From: Chlorokybus atmophyticus
Lineage: Eukaryota > Streptophyta > Chlorokybophyceae > Chlorokybales > Chlorokybaceae
Assembly: GCA_009103225.1 (NCBI GenBank)
Contig: RHPI01002699.1
Location: 58,110-96,251, forward strand
Length of the DNA: 38,142 bases
Direction of reading: 5' to 3'
The position numbers were made by a program, and so were the translations under genes. Shown piece by piece: positions 23,790-34,560 of this stretch (position 1 is the stretch's first letter; each line of letters opens with the position of its first letter). The notes below the pieces were generated by a model, which did no database searches, was not told where the DNA came from, and was given only the letters and a program-made list of their open reading frames with translations.

Positions 23790-26700
23790 CTATTGTCACA
23801 CACGCACACGCACACGCAGAGATATCATCGCTGGTTGCCCAACACCTCAAACAAGAAAACTCTCACCCTCCTTACCTGTATCGTATCTGCAACGCCGCGA
23901 GTGCCCACCCCACGCACTTGATCATATAGAACACAACCATGAGTCCCCTCGCCTCTCTCTTACTCTCATCATGGTACCACCCCATCAACAACCCACTAAT
24001 CCCCACAAACGTCGCCACATGCACCCCAACTTTGGCCCTGACGTTGGCCGTCAGATACAACACTCTATCCACCGTTATGAGCAGAAACAACCCGAGCAGG
24101 ATGACCACATATGAAGTCGGGAACTGAGACTGAGTGAGTGACTCGGAGAAGGAGCCTCTGTGTTGGAATGAAGATTGGTAGAACAACACAACTGTGAAGA
24201 AAGCGAGGGATTCTATGCCGGCGGAAGCAGCGTAGAAGTCGGGGGCGGGAGGGTGAGCGCATGACTCGGCGGTGAGGTTGGCCCAACCTTTGTGTTGCAG
24301 TGTGTGGGAGTGAAGTAAAGATGCGGCGTCTTGAGCAGGTGTGATGGAGGTTGTGTTGGACTTGTCTTTGAGGACTACTTCCAGCACGGTGGAGATGACG
24401 TGTGGATCCGCTGCATGAACAGCAGCACTGGCAAGGAGAAAGGTGAGTGTGTCTGTGTCGTGCTTGTGCGTGTGTTGCGGAGGATTACAAGTTGATACAA
24501 GCACACACACACGGACTCAGGCACACACGCGCATGCACACACTCGCAAGCGCATCCTAGCACGCATGCTTTTGTGTACGGTGGCAGTTCATGAGTATACG
24601 GTGTATGCACACATGCACGCACGCATGCACGCACACATACACACGCGGGTGTAGCACACGACACACATTAGGCGTTACCTATGCAGTCGTAGTGGCATGG
24701 CCGGTGTTGTCCCCGCCTCCCCCACCTCCCCACATCGTTCCTCCCCTTCTTCCTCATCATCCTCAAGGCTCTCAACCTGGTGTGGTTGTCCCGCCATCTC
24801 CACTCCCCCCTTCCCCAACTCCTCATCAGCCTCCTCCCGCTCTGTGACCTCTGCATTGCCTCCCTCCACTCTCTTCTCCCCCTTCTCTCCCTTCCCTCCC
24901 TTGTCTTCCTTCTCTCCCTTGTCTCTCTCTTCTCTCCTTGCAGTCAACAAGGCCTCGTTTACAGCCAACTCGAACCCCGCCAAGTCCACGTGCGCATCCG
25001 GCGGGGGGTCCACGTCGCTAGTCTCGTCCCGATTGGCAGTGGTGGCGCTAGTGATAGCAGTGAAGGCGTCGAGGTGAGGGGCAGGGTCTGATGTGACAAG
25101 GGGTGGGGGTGGAAGTGGTATGGCGCGTGCAGTGACCTGTGAAGCAAGTGCAAGCGATACGTGTGTTGTGCATGCCGTACGGCGATGCGCGCACATCCAC
25201 ACACGTGGGCGTGCATACCAACATGCACACGGGCACGCGCACGCGCACACTCATGTCTGCCCCACCTGCAGGAAGTAAGGTGGTGCCTCTGCCCCGCACA
25301 TCATCCGTCTCCAGTACCTTCTCCATCCCTCTTTCACCCTCACAACCCACCCACCACCCCTCTCTCCACCCTTCTCTCCAACAACACTCGCGATGTCGTC
25401 CGGCCACTTGCCGCGGTGCGCCTTGGTCGCAGCGTGAACGAGGACGGAGATGTAAACAGCAACCAAGGGGAAGGCCTGTGAGAGAGTGGGGGTGGGTGGG
25501 TGGGGGTGGGGGTAGGTGGGTGGGTGTGTTGGCCCTTACTTGGCGTACGAAGGTGTGGGGGCCGAGGTAGCGTAAGCCCAATGCGCGCAGAGTGCGCTGG
25601 GATGAGTCCACAACCCAACCGGCTGTTGCGGGCACCTGAACAAGTGTGTGTGTGTGTGCGTGTGTGTGCGTGTGTGTGCGCGTGAAAGTGTGCAGTCATT
25701 GGCAGAATAAATGTATACGTGTGTGACGACGACCCACGTACCTGCCATATGTATAGCACCAATAGGTACACTTCTGCGCAACGCAGCACGAAGCGCCAAT
25801 ACTTCCTGAACCAAAGTGACACACAGAATGACAATGGCGGCTGACAACTGCCAGGACGCATTGCACACGCAACTTTCACACGCGCCAGCGCACGTGCGCA
25901 CACACATACACTTCTTTCTGTTTCTCGCAATTGCGAGGATGCGCACGCGTACGCACACGCAAGCTCACACACACACTCCCATGCGCACACGCCCTCTCCC
26001 ACCCACCTTCGTGGCGGCGGTCCCGGGCACGCGATCGCGTACATCAACGCTGTCGCCAGTAGCACCATTGCCATGATCGAGAAGTCCCACAGGAACAATG
26101 TTACAAACAGCACGTAGCAGAGGGCGTCTGTTCTCCTAACAGCGTGGTGGAGGAGAACACTTCTCATAGAAGAAGCTTTGCCCTCTTTGTGAGGAGAGAG
26201 TGTGTCTGAGTCGTGGGTTTTGTTGTTGGATTTGCTCAGGAGTGTAGTTAGCTTGAGCTTTGCTCTGATACAAGCAGTGCGCGAAATGGATATCAAGCGC
26301 TGAAGACGTGTCGTGGTCGGTTTCAGGTCTTTTTCTCTGCTAGGTGATGTTGACATCGCTATCGAGTCTGCGATATCACCTTTATCCTTCGTATGCAGGA
26401 CCGCTATATCCTTCTTCTCACCGATATCCCCATCATCCCACTTGGCCTCCTCCTTCGATATCTCCTCGGATTGCTCCAGCATCTCTCCCACAGATGCCTT
26501 TCCCCCTCCTTCCAATATCGACGACGGCGTGTGAAACTCCATGCTCGCATCCACGCAATCCTCACCCTCTACGACGCAGCACAGCGGGTTGAGTTTGACG
26601 TCGTACGCCCTGGCGATATCCACTGGGACGAAGTGGCTAGGGCTGAGTGGCGTGAGCGGCTGCGCGTGAGGGGAGGAGGAAGGAGAGGAGGTGAGAGGGA

Positions 26701-29700
26701 GGAGAGCGGGTCGGCGACCGGATGGGAACCACATCTTGGGGTCGGAGGGACGGAGAGTTGAAGCGTTGGGACTGGAGGAAGAGGGACTTAGAAGTTGTAA
26801 ACCCTGCTTCAAGCGCTCCACCTGTATGACACTCGTATGCGAGGATGTTGTACACGCGTACGCGCACATGCACGCGCACATGCTTCGACGCACGCACAAT
26901 GTCATACCAAGCTAATCTCATGTCTGGGTACGCACACATGCGTGCGTGTGAGTTCGTGGATGCATGTGCATATGTGCATGAACACGCGTGCCCGTGTGTT
27001 TGCCGTGAGCACGTATGCTAGTGTGTGCATACAGCAGCGTACTGAGACAGCTGCAACACTCACCTGGCGTTTGCGTTCCCGCTGTTTGCGCTGGAACCCT
27101 TCAAGCTTCTCGAGCTGTCTGTCCTTCCACGCGACGCGCTCGGCCCGGGCTCTCTCCCTCGCACGCACCCTCCCTTCCCTCACACAGGCCATCTGAACCC
27201 AACAAGCAAGGGTTTTACCACGAAACTCATACTTACAACCACCACACACACACACACACACACACACCACTGCGTGGTATTCGGGTGTTGCCAAAGCTGC
27301 GTGCAGGAGTCCCGCGAGGGCCCATATGGCCATGTCGGGGAGGGACGCCTCGCCCGTGACACGCGTGAGACCGATGAGGGCGCAGGCATCGCATCCCCTT
27401 CTGGAGGACAGATATGGCATCTGTGTGTGGAGTGAGTGTGTATGTGAGTGTGTGTGTGTGTGAGTTGTGTCATCTGCACACATACACATGAGAAGTGCTC
27501 TCGCACCTGCCATAGGGCAAAGAGACAGAGCACCGCGTAATTGTACACGCGCAGGTAGACAATCATCTTAATGTTGCTGTTGTTGTTGTTGTTGTGTTCA
27601 ATGTGGGCCCTGTGGCGGAAGAGTGCGAGTGCGAAGATGAGGTACCCGCCGTGCACGAGGTCGTACTCGGAGGTCCCGATTGCAAAGATGAGCAGTGTGA
27701 CAATGCTGAAAGCGTGTCGATACAGCGTGTATCTGAGCTTGTCGAGTAGAGTCCACATGTTGCTCTTCGCGTGGTCGAATCCCGTCCATGGCACGACAGG
27801 GCCAATGTCCACATCAATATTGGCTTTCTTCTTCTCCCAGTTTGTGTATGTTGTGACTGTGGCGAAGAGGGCCGCAAAGAGGGTCCAAAGAGGGTGAGAG
27901 GAATCCACTTCGGAGCCAAACCAGCAGCGCTTGCAGTAGCGAGAGTCGTTGTTGCTACCGTCCTGGCATTGTGAGCAGGTGAGAAAAGAGCTCGGCTTCT
28001 CAATGGCTGATGGTTTTCCCAGCCAAGCCACGTATTCCGCTACCAGAACCGTAGCGATGACTAAAGTGGCTATCCTCCAGTGCTTGCGCAACCGGCTTTT
28101 GGGTAGCCACATGCAGAGGCCCAGCAGAGCCAGAAACAGAAGGGAGATTGCTGTGCGAAGGATGAAAGCTACTATCAAGTAAATGCACATGCAGGTCTCC
28201 AGTCCCAAAGTCTCCCAGAAGCGCTGCAGAAGGGTGACAGCTTTGGCTACAAGACCCGCGAACTGTCGTTTCAGCAGGGAGCCAGCAGCAAAGCGTCCCT
28301 CCAATCTCACGGAATGAATGGCTTCTGTCTTCCATTTGCTGCTGGCTTGCTGCAGCACGCAAATGGCTATCAAACAAGCTTCTGGCCTTAGCCCTCGCTC
28401 CATGCCATGGTAGCCGGACTCGAAGTGGCTGAAGCCGATCCAGCGAAGCCAATTTGGATCAGCTCCTGCCAGATGCCTCTCCACGGTCTGATACAAGTAA
28501 CCAGCTACCAGCATCTGGACAGAAGCAAGAAGCAAGAAGACTCTTCCCGGCACCTGGGAGCGCTTTGGAAGCCGAAACAACACCAGTAGAGCCACTATCA
28601 CACCCAGCCACACCAACCCAAACACGTTTGCTCCGGAAGCCATGTTCCCAAATGCAGCAAAATACACCGCTTTGTCCACATGCAGAGCCACAATCCTCTT
28701 TATTATCACCACCAAGTGTTTCTCCTTCACCTTTCTCACACTCTTGTTGTCTCCTCTCTGGCGATACAGCTCCAACACAACAAATAGCAGAGCCAGGAGC
28801 CACACTTGTCTCTCCTCCTCGCTGTGCGCGAACCCAACGTACTCTTCACGCCGGTCGCCCATGCGCGGGAAGAGTGAGGGAAAGGCTGTGAACACGTATG
28901 ATGCAGAGAAGGACGCGAGCGTGTAGAGGGTGAGAGGGTGCAAGAAGAAGGGTGAGAATAGGACGGAGAGGAGGAGAAGGAGCAGGAGACCCACGCCGAG
29001 GTAGCTCGGGGAGACGGAGTAGACAACCTGAAGGGGAATGTGTGTGTGTTGTTGTGAGCGTACAGAGTGTGTGTGTGTGTGTGGTTGTGAGAGTTTACCT
29101 GTAGTGTGGCGAAGAAGCAAATGTACATGCCAATGCTTCGGGTCGTGTGCTGGAGTGCTGCCCACACTTTGGCAAGAGTTGACGCGCGCCATTGTGAAAG
29201 CACTCGGCTCGCTGTGACATGTATGTAATATGAAGACACACGCATGCATGCACGCATGCATGCGTATGTCTTCATACACATATACAAGCACGAACGCAGG
29301 CACAGACGCGCGCACGTATAAACATGCAGGCACACACATGTGCGCACAGGTTAGAAAGGTGTTGCAGATGAGAGTATCAGCTGCCATCATACCTGCTGGC
29401 GAGTCCGTCTTGATTGCCTGTTAAACGTGGAGAGTGAGTCTGTATGGTGTGAATAGAGGTTGTGGTGGCTTGAGTGACCACAGGCTGACACTTACTCTGT
29501 GAGACAATAAGAGGAGAAGAGCCCATATGCCAGCAGTCTCCGCCCACTCGTTCTGCCATAGCCCTGTCCAAAAAAGACATGAACTGGTGTGCACACACAC
29601 ACACCAGATGCAAGCGAGCACCACACGTGCACATAGGGGTACACGCGCGCGCGCGCGCGCACAAGCGCATGCGCACACGCTCACACGCACGCGCCACATC

Positions 29701-31452
29701 ACACCACCAAAACTCAACTCACCAACAAGCTCAAGTGTGTCTTTATGCTCCTGGCTCCTCACCCTCTCTCTCACCCCTCTCAGTTCAAACACCCACACGC
29801 TCGCCGCATGCAGCGCGCACAACACGTGCAACGGCCTCATCACCCACACGCTTGTGATTGGCACACGTACGAGGACAACAAACGCCACAACTGGCAGGGA
29901 GAAAGAGAGTGAGTTTGGTTCATTATACACCAACATATAACAACTTGCAACATATAACACAAAGCTTCTTACCATATGTGGAGTGAAGGACATCATATGT
30001 GGTGAGGCCCACGATGCACAGTGCGAGTGCGGTTAAAGGCCGCGCGTGGACGGTTAGCGCTAATCGGGCCGCCGTTAGCAGGCGGATGATAAAGTTTCCC
30101 TCGCTGACATCGACGGTAGTAAGCTTGATGTCGGTCAAGGATACGGGCGTTTGGCCCAATTTGGGTGACAGGTTCTCCGTAACAACTTCGGTCTCGGTGT
30201 TTGGTGTCTTGGTATGGAGGGGAGTGGTTCTCCTCTGTCGCGGTGATGTTGGGAAAATTGATATGGACGCCTCGTCAAACACTCTCACACTCTGCTCACA
30301 TTTCTCAACCCTCCCATGTGAGCACACCTGCACATCACCCATGTTGCACCTGCGCATGCACACACGCACACACACGCATGCATGCACGCACGCACATGCA
30401 CATTTGCACGGGCATGTATGTTTACGTGCACACTGATACTCACAAGTACGAATGTGAAGCCAACTCCTACCCACGCTACCCAGCTCTCTCCTTTCACCCA
30501 CTCCGTGTGCACATCCCACACTCGCACACCACAGGCTGCGCATGCGTGGGCGATGATGTACAACTTGATGACTCTCTGCGGAATGTTGTTTGAGGCTGAT
30601 GATGTAATCAGAGAGGGATAGAATAGAGCAACCAGGGCCAGGATCAGATATGGAGCTGATAATGCGCTGGAAGAGGGAAGTGATGCCAGCACGAGCGCCA
30701 GCCATAACACCGCAGGGATGTGTGGAACTGTCAGGCAAGAGTTGGAGTTGTTGTTGTTGTTGTTGTTGTTGTTTGGGTTGTGGTTGTGGTTGTGGAAGCC
30801 CACTACCTGATAGTGGGTAGAGCCCACTATCAGGTAGTGGGCTCTACCTGATATGTGGAGGGGGGACTTGAGGAGGTTACTCTTGTTTGCGATGAAGGTG
30901 GAGAGGGCGGCCGCGATGGAGAGACTCGCAATCGTACACACAAAGTCTCCCTCATCACCACTAACACACAATGCAGCACTATATCACTCACCCACACTCA
31001 GCGCCTTCATATATCCATGCACATACAATCTGCACACCTGCTGTCTGCTCCGGTGAGCCAGTCTGGCACGCTGTCCCGAGCCACGCGTAAGCCTATGTGT
31101 GCGCCAATGAGGAGAAGGCTGAGCAGAGACAGCAGCCACCAGAGGACAGAATTTGGATACGTAGATTTGTGTTGCTTGTTATGCTTATGGTTGTGCTTGT
31201 TGTTGTTGTTGGTAAAGAGGGTGTGGAGGACAAGTAGGCCAGCCAGGAGCTGCACCAGGCCGAGCAGGCCGTGCAGGCCAGCAAGGGCACCTGAAAGAGA
31301 AACAGTACGACCACATGAGATGCTGATATCCGCAGCATGGTTGCAGATATCGTACTTATCAACAGCAGCGCCGCCGCCAACAATGCTGCCGCCGCCAGGC
31401 CAGCGCGCCTTAGCCCGCCTCCGGCAACCAGCTGCACCGCCGGCGGCGGCAT
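21636..31452 (-). CDS. PIEZO: PIEZO mechanosensitive ion channel, complete, 25 exons
   Basis: Exons in transcript order: 31452-31356, 31290-31038, 30960-30444, 30327-29973, 29890-29723, 29563-29496, 29417-29393, 29211-29099, 29027-27507, 27420-27271, 27192-27064, 26821-26007, 25805-25742, 25635-25540, 25475-25266, 25136-24679, 24427-23876, 23789-23684, 23582-23424, 23350-23289, 23173-22657, 22409-22259, 22176-22123, 21944-21851, 21774-21636. The sum is 6,873 nt, predicting 2,290 residues. Every phase agrees and all donors are GT. PIEZO proteins are trimeric cation channels gated by membrane tension. The family signature PF-x2-E-x6-W is present (residues 1895-1906), followed by the anchor, outer helix, cap, inner helix and C-terminal domain. 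Many hydrophobic segments precede it. Asn/His-rich tracts near the N-terminus are lineage-specific. The exon 10 donor could lie 3 nt further on (27268). The start is the first ATG before a hydrophobic Ala/Leu segment. Confidence 0.93.
25805..26062. repeat. Source copy of a 258-bp exact direct duplication (PIEZO exon 12 end plus intron 12)
   Basis: This copy covers the last 56 nt of PIEZO exon 12, the whole of intron 12 (25806-26006) and one base of exon 13. It is identical base for base to 31954-32211, in the same orientation. Confidence 0.95.
27507..29027 (-). other. PIEZO exon 9: 1,521-nt uninterrupted block of blade helices
   Basis: This single exon encodes residues 533-1039, with about nine hydrophobic segments, the sequence YVFTAFPSLFP, a C-x2-C-x10-C-x2-C cluster at residues 883-900 and the LLDKLRYTLYRHAFS block. 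All other exons but one are at most 552 nt. It starts after CCCTTCAG and ends at a GTGCGA donor. Confidence 0.88.
29393..29417 (-). other. 25-nt micro-exon of PIEZO (exon 7)
   Basis: The exon is bounded by TTTAACAG and GTATGA and encodes AIKTDSPA plus one base. It is the only way found to join exon 6 (phase 0 end, GTAAGT donor) to exon 8 in frame. Skipping it would shift the frame. Confidence 0.75.
30797..30843. repeat. Perfect 21-bp palindrome inside PIEZO exon 3
   Basis: Positions 30797-30817 are the exact reverse complement of 30823-30843, with a 5-nt loop. On the minus strand the element is read through in frame within PIEZO exon 3, encoding a stretch such as AHYLIVGSTHYQVVGF, directly before the His/Asn-rich tract made by a (GTT)n repeat. 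It lies between two predicted hydrophobic segments. Confidence 0.92.
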
Positions 31453-31953
31453 CGCTGCTGCACTGTGGCGGCCTCCTCTTACGTCATATTCTCCTCCTTG
31501 TCCACACTAGTCACCTCCGCCCGCCCTGTCCACACTGGCCTGGCCTGCTCCGCTGCGGCCTGGCCTGGCGAGCTGGCCGGCCTGGTGAGTATCTCCAATC
31601 ACGTGACAATGAACCGGATCGCGGTTGTTGAGAGCGAGTTGATCGAACCGTTTCCTGCTGCTTGCAGGATTGAGAGTCCACCGATCGAGACACACCTGTG
31701 TGTTTGAGGGGATGGGGTGGTGGTTGACATCAACACAATTGGCCTCGGCTTTTGATAGATAGGAAATTGTTGCGTACCTAGTGGATGTTGTTGCGTAAGG
31801 TGTACCTGGCTTGATTGTAAATTATGCCTTGATGCACATGCCTTACACACATGCGCGCGCACAGCGGGTGCTGAATATGCGATTCTTTGTATCTTTGTAT
31901 CTTAAGAGGCGCGGCGTAAGGGCGGATATCGTAATAATATGAAAAGGTGGGAG
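31453..31953. other. PIEZO 5' flank / probable promoter region
   Basis: About 500 bp upstream of the proposed PIEZO start are GC-rich next to the gene (31453-31600, GGCCTGGC-type repeats) and become AT-rich leftward on the transcript. No gene and no clear TATA box were found. A GCGGATATC word lies at 31922. Confidence 0.4.
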
Positions 31954-32211
31954 CCTGAACCAAAGTGACACACAGAATGACAATGGCGGCTGACAACTGC
32001 CAGGACGCATTGCACACGCAACTTTCACACGCGCCAGCGCACGTGCGCACACACATACACTTCTTTCTGTTTCTCGCAATTGCGAGGATGCGCACGCGTA
32101 CGCACACGCAAGCTCACACACACACTCCCATGCGCACACGCCCTCTCCCACCCACCTTCGTGGCGGCGGTCCCGGGCACGCGATCGCGTACATCAACGCT
32201 GTCGCCAGTAG
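31954..32211. repeat. Second copy of the 258-bp duplication, upstream of PIEZO
   Basis: It starts at the same base as the exon 13/intron 12 junction of the source copy and stops at an isolated N at 32212, after which the sequences differ. It lies about 500 bp upstream of the PIEZO start codon and cannot encode a working exon there. Confidence 0.95.
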
Positions 32212-32758
32212 NACATTTGGCGTGAGTGCAAGATTTCAACTTGATACCATCCTATAATGCAGTCATCGGTGCTGTCACTGTGAGCCAAACAAATGGCAAT
32301 TGCAAGTAGTGGTCACGAGGTTAATAGAGATGAGTTGTCACCGGTATTGGATAACTTCAATGTACGTGCACGGAATGTCAATTAAGCACTAAAGCAATGA
32401 AGCTAGCGTGCATCATCGCACAACTGCAGCACAATAGCTGTTCGGCCGCTTGAAAGTCATTTTTGCTTAACTTAGTGTGAGCGATGAGAATTTCATGGGG
32501 GTTCAATAAGTAGTATAATAGCACATGTGATTGATATGCCACATCTCTGCGGCATACCAGCTTCAGCTGATATGATGCATGCTATCACATGACTGTACAC
32601 TGTGCACTGTACATGTGCTTATCGATCATATGATTACTTTGATTCACCCCCGCTAAGACTGCGCTCCAAAAGAATAACCCCGCTTATAGCATAGAATGTG
32701 AGATTTTCAATGGTTTTACAGGCAAATATTGATGCTTTAAAGGATATGACCAACCGCG

Positions 32759-33057
32759 AAGAGCATATTTCTTTTTGATGAAATTCTTGCAAGTTTAAGT
32801 GTGCATATTCTTAACATCGAGGGCGGTGACATGATGAGTGCGGCATAAGGCGTGATGAGCATGACGATTAGAGCGTGATGGGCAGGGTGTGACGCGCAAT
32901 CAGCGTGATGGGCGTGACGTAATGCGCATGATGTAATGAGCGTGATGTTTATAGCATATTTATGCTCTTGACATCAAAGAGCATATTATGCTCTTAACCG
33001 CCAAGAGAATTACCCCGCCAAGAGCATAAGATAGCGGAGGATAAATTTTATGCTCTT
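32759..33057. repeat. Cluster of six AAGAGCATA / TATGCTCTT words in alternating orientation
   Basis: The forward word starts at 32759, 32977 and 33020, and the reverse complement at 32961, 32987 and 33049. Several adjacent pairs can fold as hairpins. The flanks also share CCCCGC(C/T) sequences (32647, 32690, 33014). Confidence 0.85.
32820..32950 (+). repeat. Degenerate GCGTGATG minisatellite
   Basis: The 8-mer GCGTGATG occurs at 32850, 32873, 32903 and 32940, with related words (GCGTGACG, GCATGATG) between them. Spacing is irregular, about 23-37 bp, as in an old decaying tandem array. Confidence 0.7.
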
Positions 33058-33133
33058 AAAGGGGGTACACTATATATGGTCAATGGATACGCACATGTTC
33101 AGTGCACAATGTACATTGTACAGACCCCTTATT

Positions 33134-33211
33134 TACTTATACCTATTATACATCGAGCCGGGCAGGAGGGGGCCCCCTCCTGCCCGACTCGATGTACAAT
33201 AGGTATAAGTA
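33134..33211. repeat. Loop-less 39-bp palindrome with GC-rich core
   Basis: Arms 33134-33172 and 33173-33211 meet at a GGGGG/CCCCC centre without a spacer. Only two positions differ from perfect symmetry, both transitions. The AT-rich outer parts (TACTTATACCTATTATACAT) and the GC-rich core suggest a foldback element. Confidence 0.92.
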
Positions 33212-33223
33212 CATATTCAATAA

Positions 33224-33247
33224 AGACGGTACCCCAGGGTACCGTCT
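33224..33247. repeat. Perfect 11-bp palindrome, 2-nt spacer
   Basis: AGACGGTACCC at 33224-33234 and its complement at 33237-33247 flank CA. It lies 12 bp from the larger loop-less palindrome. Confidence 0.9.
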
Positions 33248-34109
33248 CTATCGATTTGCAAGTGTGATATACATGTCCACATCCCAGATGGGCTATTATA
33301 ACAGTCCCCCCCCTGCCTTTTCTTCTCTGTTATGCATTAAGTTCCTGGACGTATATCATGTATGTACCCGCATGCCTCATAATGAGCATGCAGGTGCACA
33401 TCGTATCGACTATTGCTATCATAGCAAAGACCATGGCATGACGTTGTTAAGCATCATTTTTAAACACATATAATGCATACTTGTCATTGCATTCTATTAC
33501 CTCGAGACAAATTTTGCTATTACGATGCTATTAGTGTACCGGCGACACGCCGTCCGTCGGCGTTAAACACGACGCCAACCGTTGTTTTCGATTATATTAT
33601 ACACACATAATGTATGCACTATGTGTGTGACGCGGCTAGTGGTTATGCTCTAAGTGTTTGGACATACGTGAGATAACCAACAAGCATGCATGCTTGCTGC
33701 TATGTAGTAAGAAGTTATACATGTTGATCTCTCACATGAATGTGATCATCCGACATATGTATGTTGGTATCACAACTTCGATGTTCATATTATAAAGACA
33801 TATGTTTGAAGGATATCAGAAGAGTCAAGCATTGTTGTCGCACACAAAGATGTGGATATGAGCAATAACTGTCCATATTGTAGCAGACAATGTGAATATC
33901 ACTGTGCATTTATGTGCATTTATATGAAAGGTACCAGAAGAGGCAGATGAGGATATTGCACGGATGTATGCTGATGTTGTAGACTGCAATATTGATATCA
34001 CAGAGACTGATATCTGCAATCTGTGGCTACGAGACCGTGTGGCCCATCCCATGAGATCATAGTACTGTCTCATTGGTTGCTCATACTTGGGGTAAGATAT
34101 CCTTCAAGA

Positions 34110-34560
34110 TGATTGGTGTGAGTTTGGTAAGGGCAAGCGCAAAAGTGCTTGTCACGAGATGGTTGATCACCTTAGATTACACTAGTCCAAACAAGGCACC
34201 ATTGATGGTGACACCCACTACCCTTAGTGGCTAAGATAAGGCACAAGGGGTATATAAGTGAGCACGCTCAGTATGCAAGGTATTGGAGACTTGGGTTTAC
34301 CTTGCCTTTGCGTGCTCGCTCGTGTGGGACCTCGCGTGGGGTGTTAGGGTGAGAGGCCGCTCAAGGGGTTGCCAAAGCTCTTCAACCTCAAGGTGTGGAC
34401 GCTTGGCCTTGTGTAGCACTTATGTGTGAGTTATGTGTGAGTGTGAGTTATGTGTGAGTGTGTACAGTCGGAGAACGTGTTTACACTTGCATATGTGAGT
34501 GCATGGTGCTAACACTTGTGTGCGAGTGCTTGCACGAAGTAGAGTGCATGACCCTCTTAT
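34110..34560 (+). mobile_element. Possible solo LTR or LTR remnant
   Basis: A TATATAAG box at about 34250 is followed by a GC-richer transcribed-like stretch and a run of GTGTGAG repeats, a layout like an LTR U3-R-U5. The sequence CAAGGGGTTGCCAA weakly resembles CAGGGGTTGCTAG of the LTR at 34986-35657 on the other strand. Ends and target duplication were not found. Confidence 0.2.

Noticed and set aside
30800-30841. The palindrome in PIEZO exon 3 as a 41-nt GT-AG mini-intron
   Set aside because: Removing 41 nt shifts the downstream frame out of the conserved PIEZO reading frame, so it is more likely retained as coding sequence.
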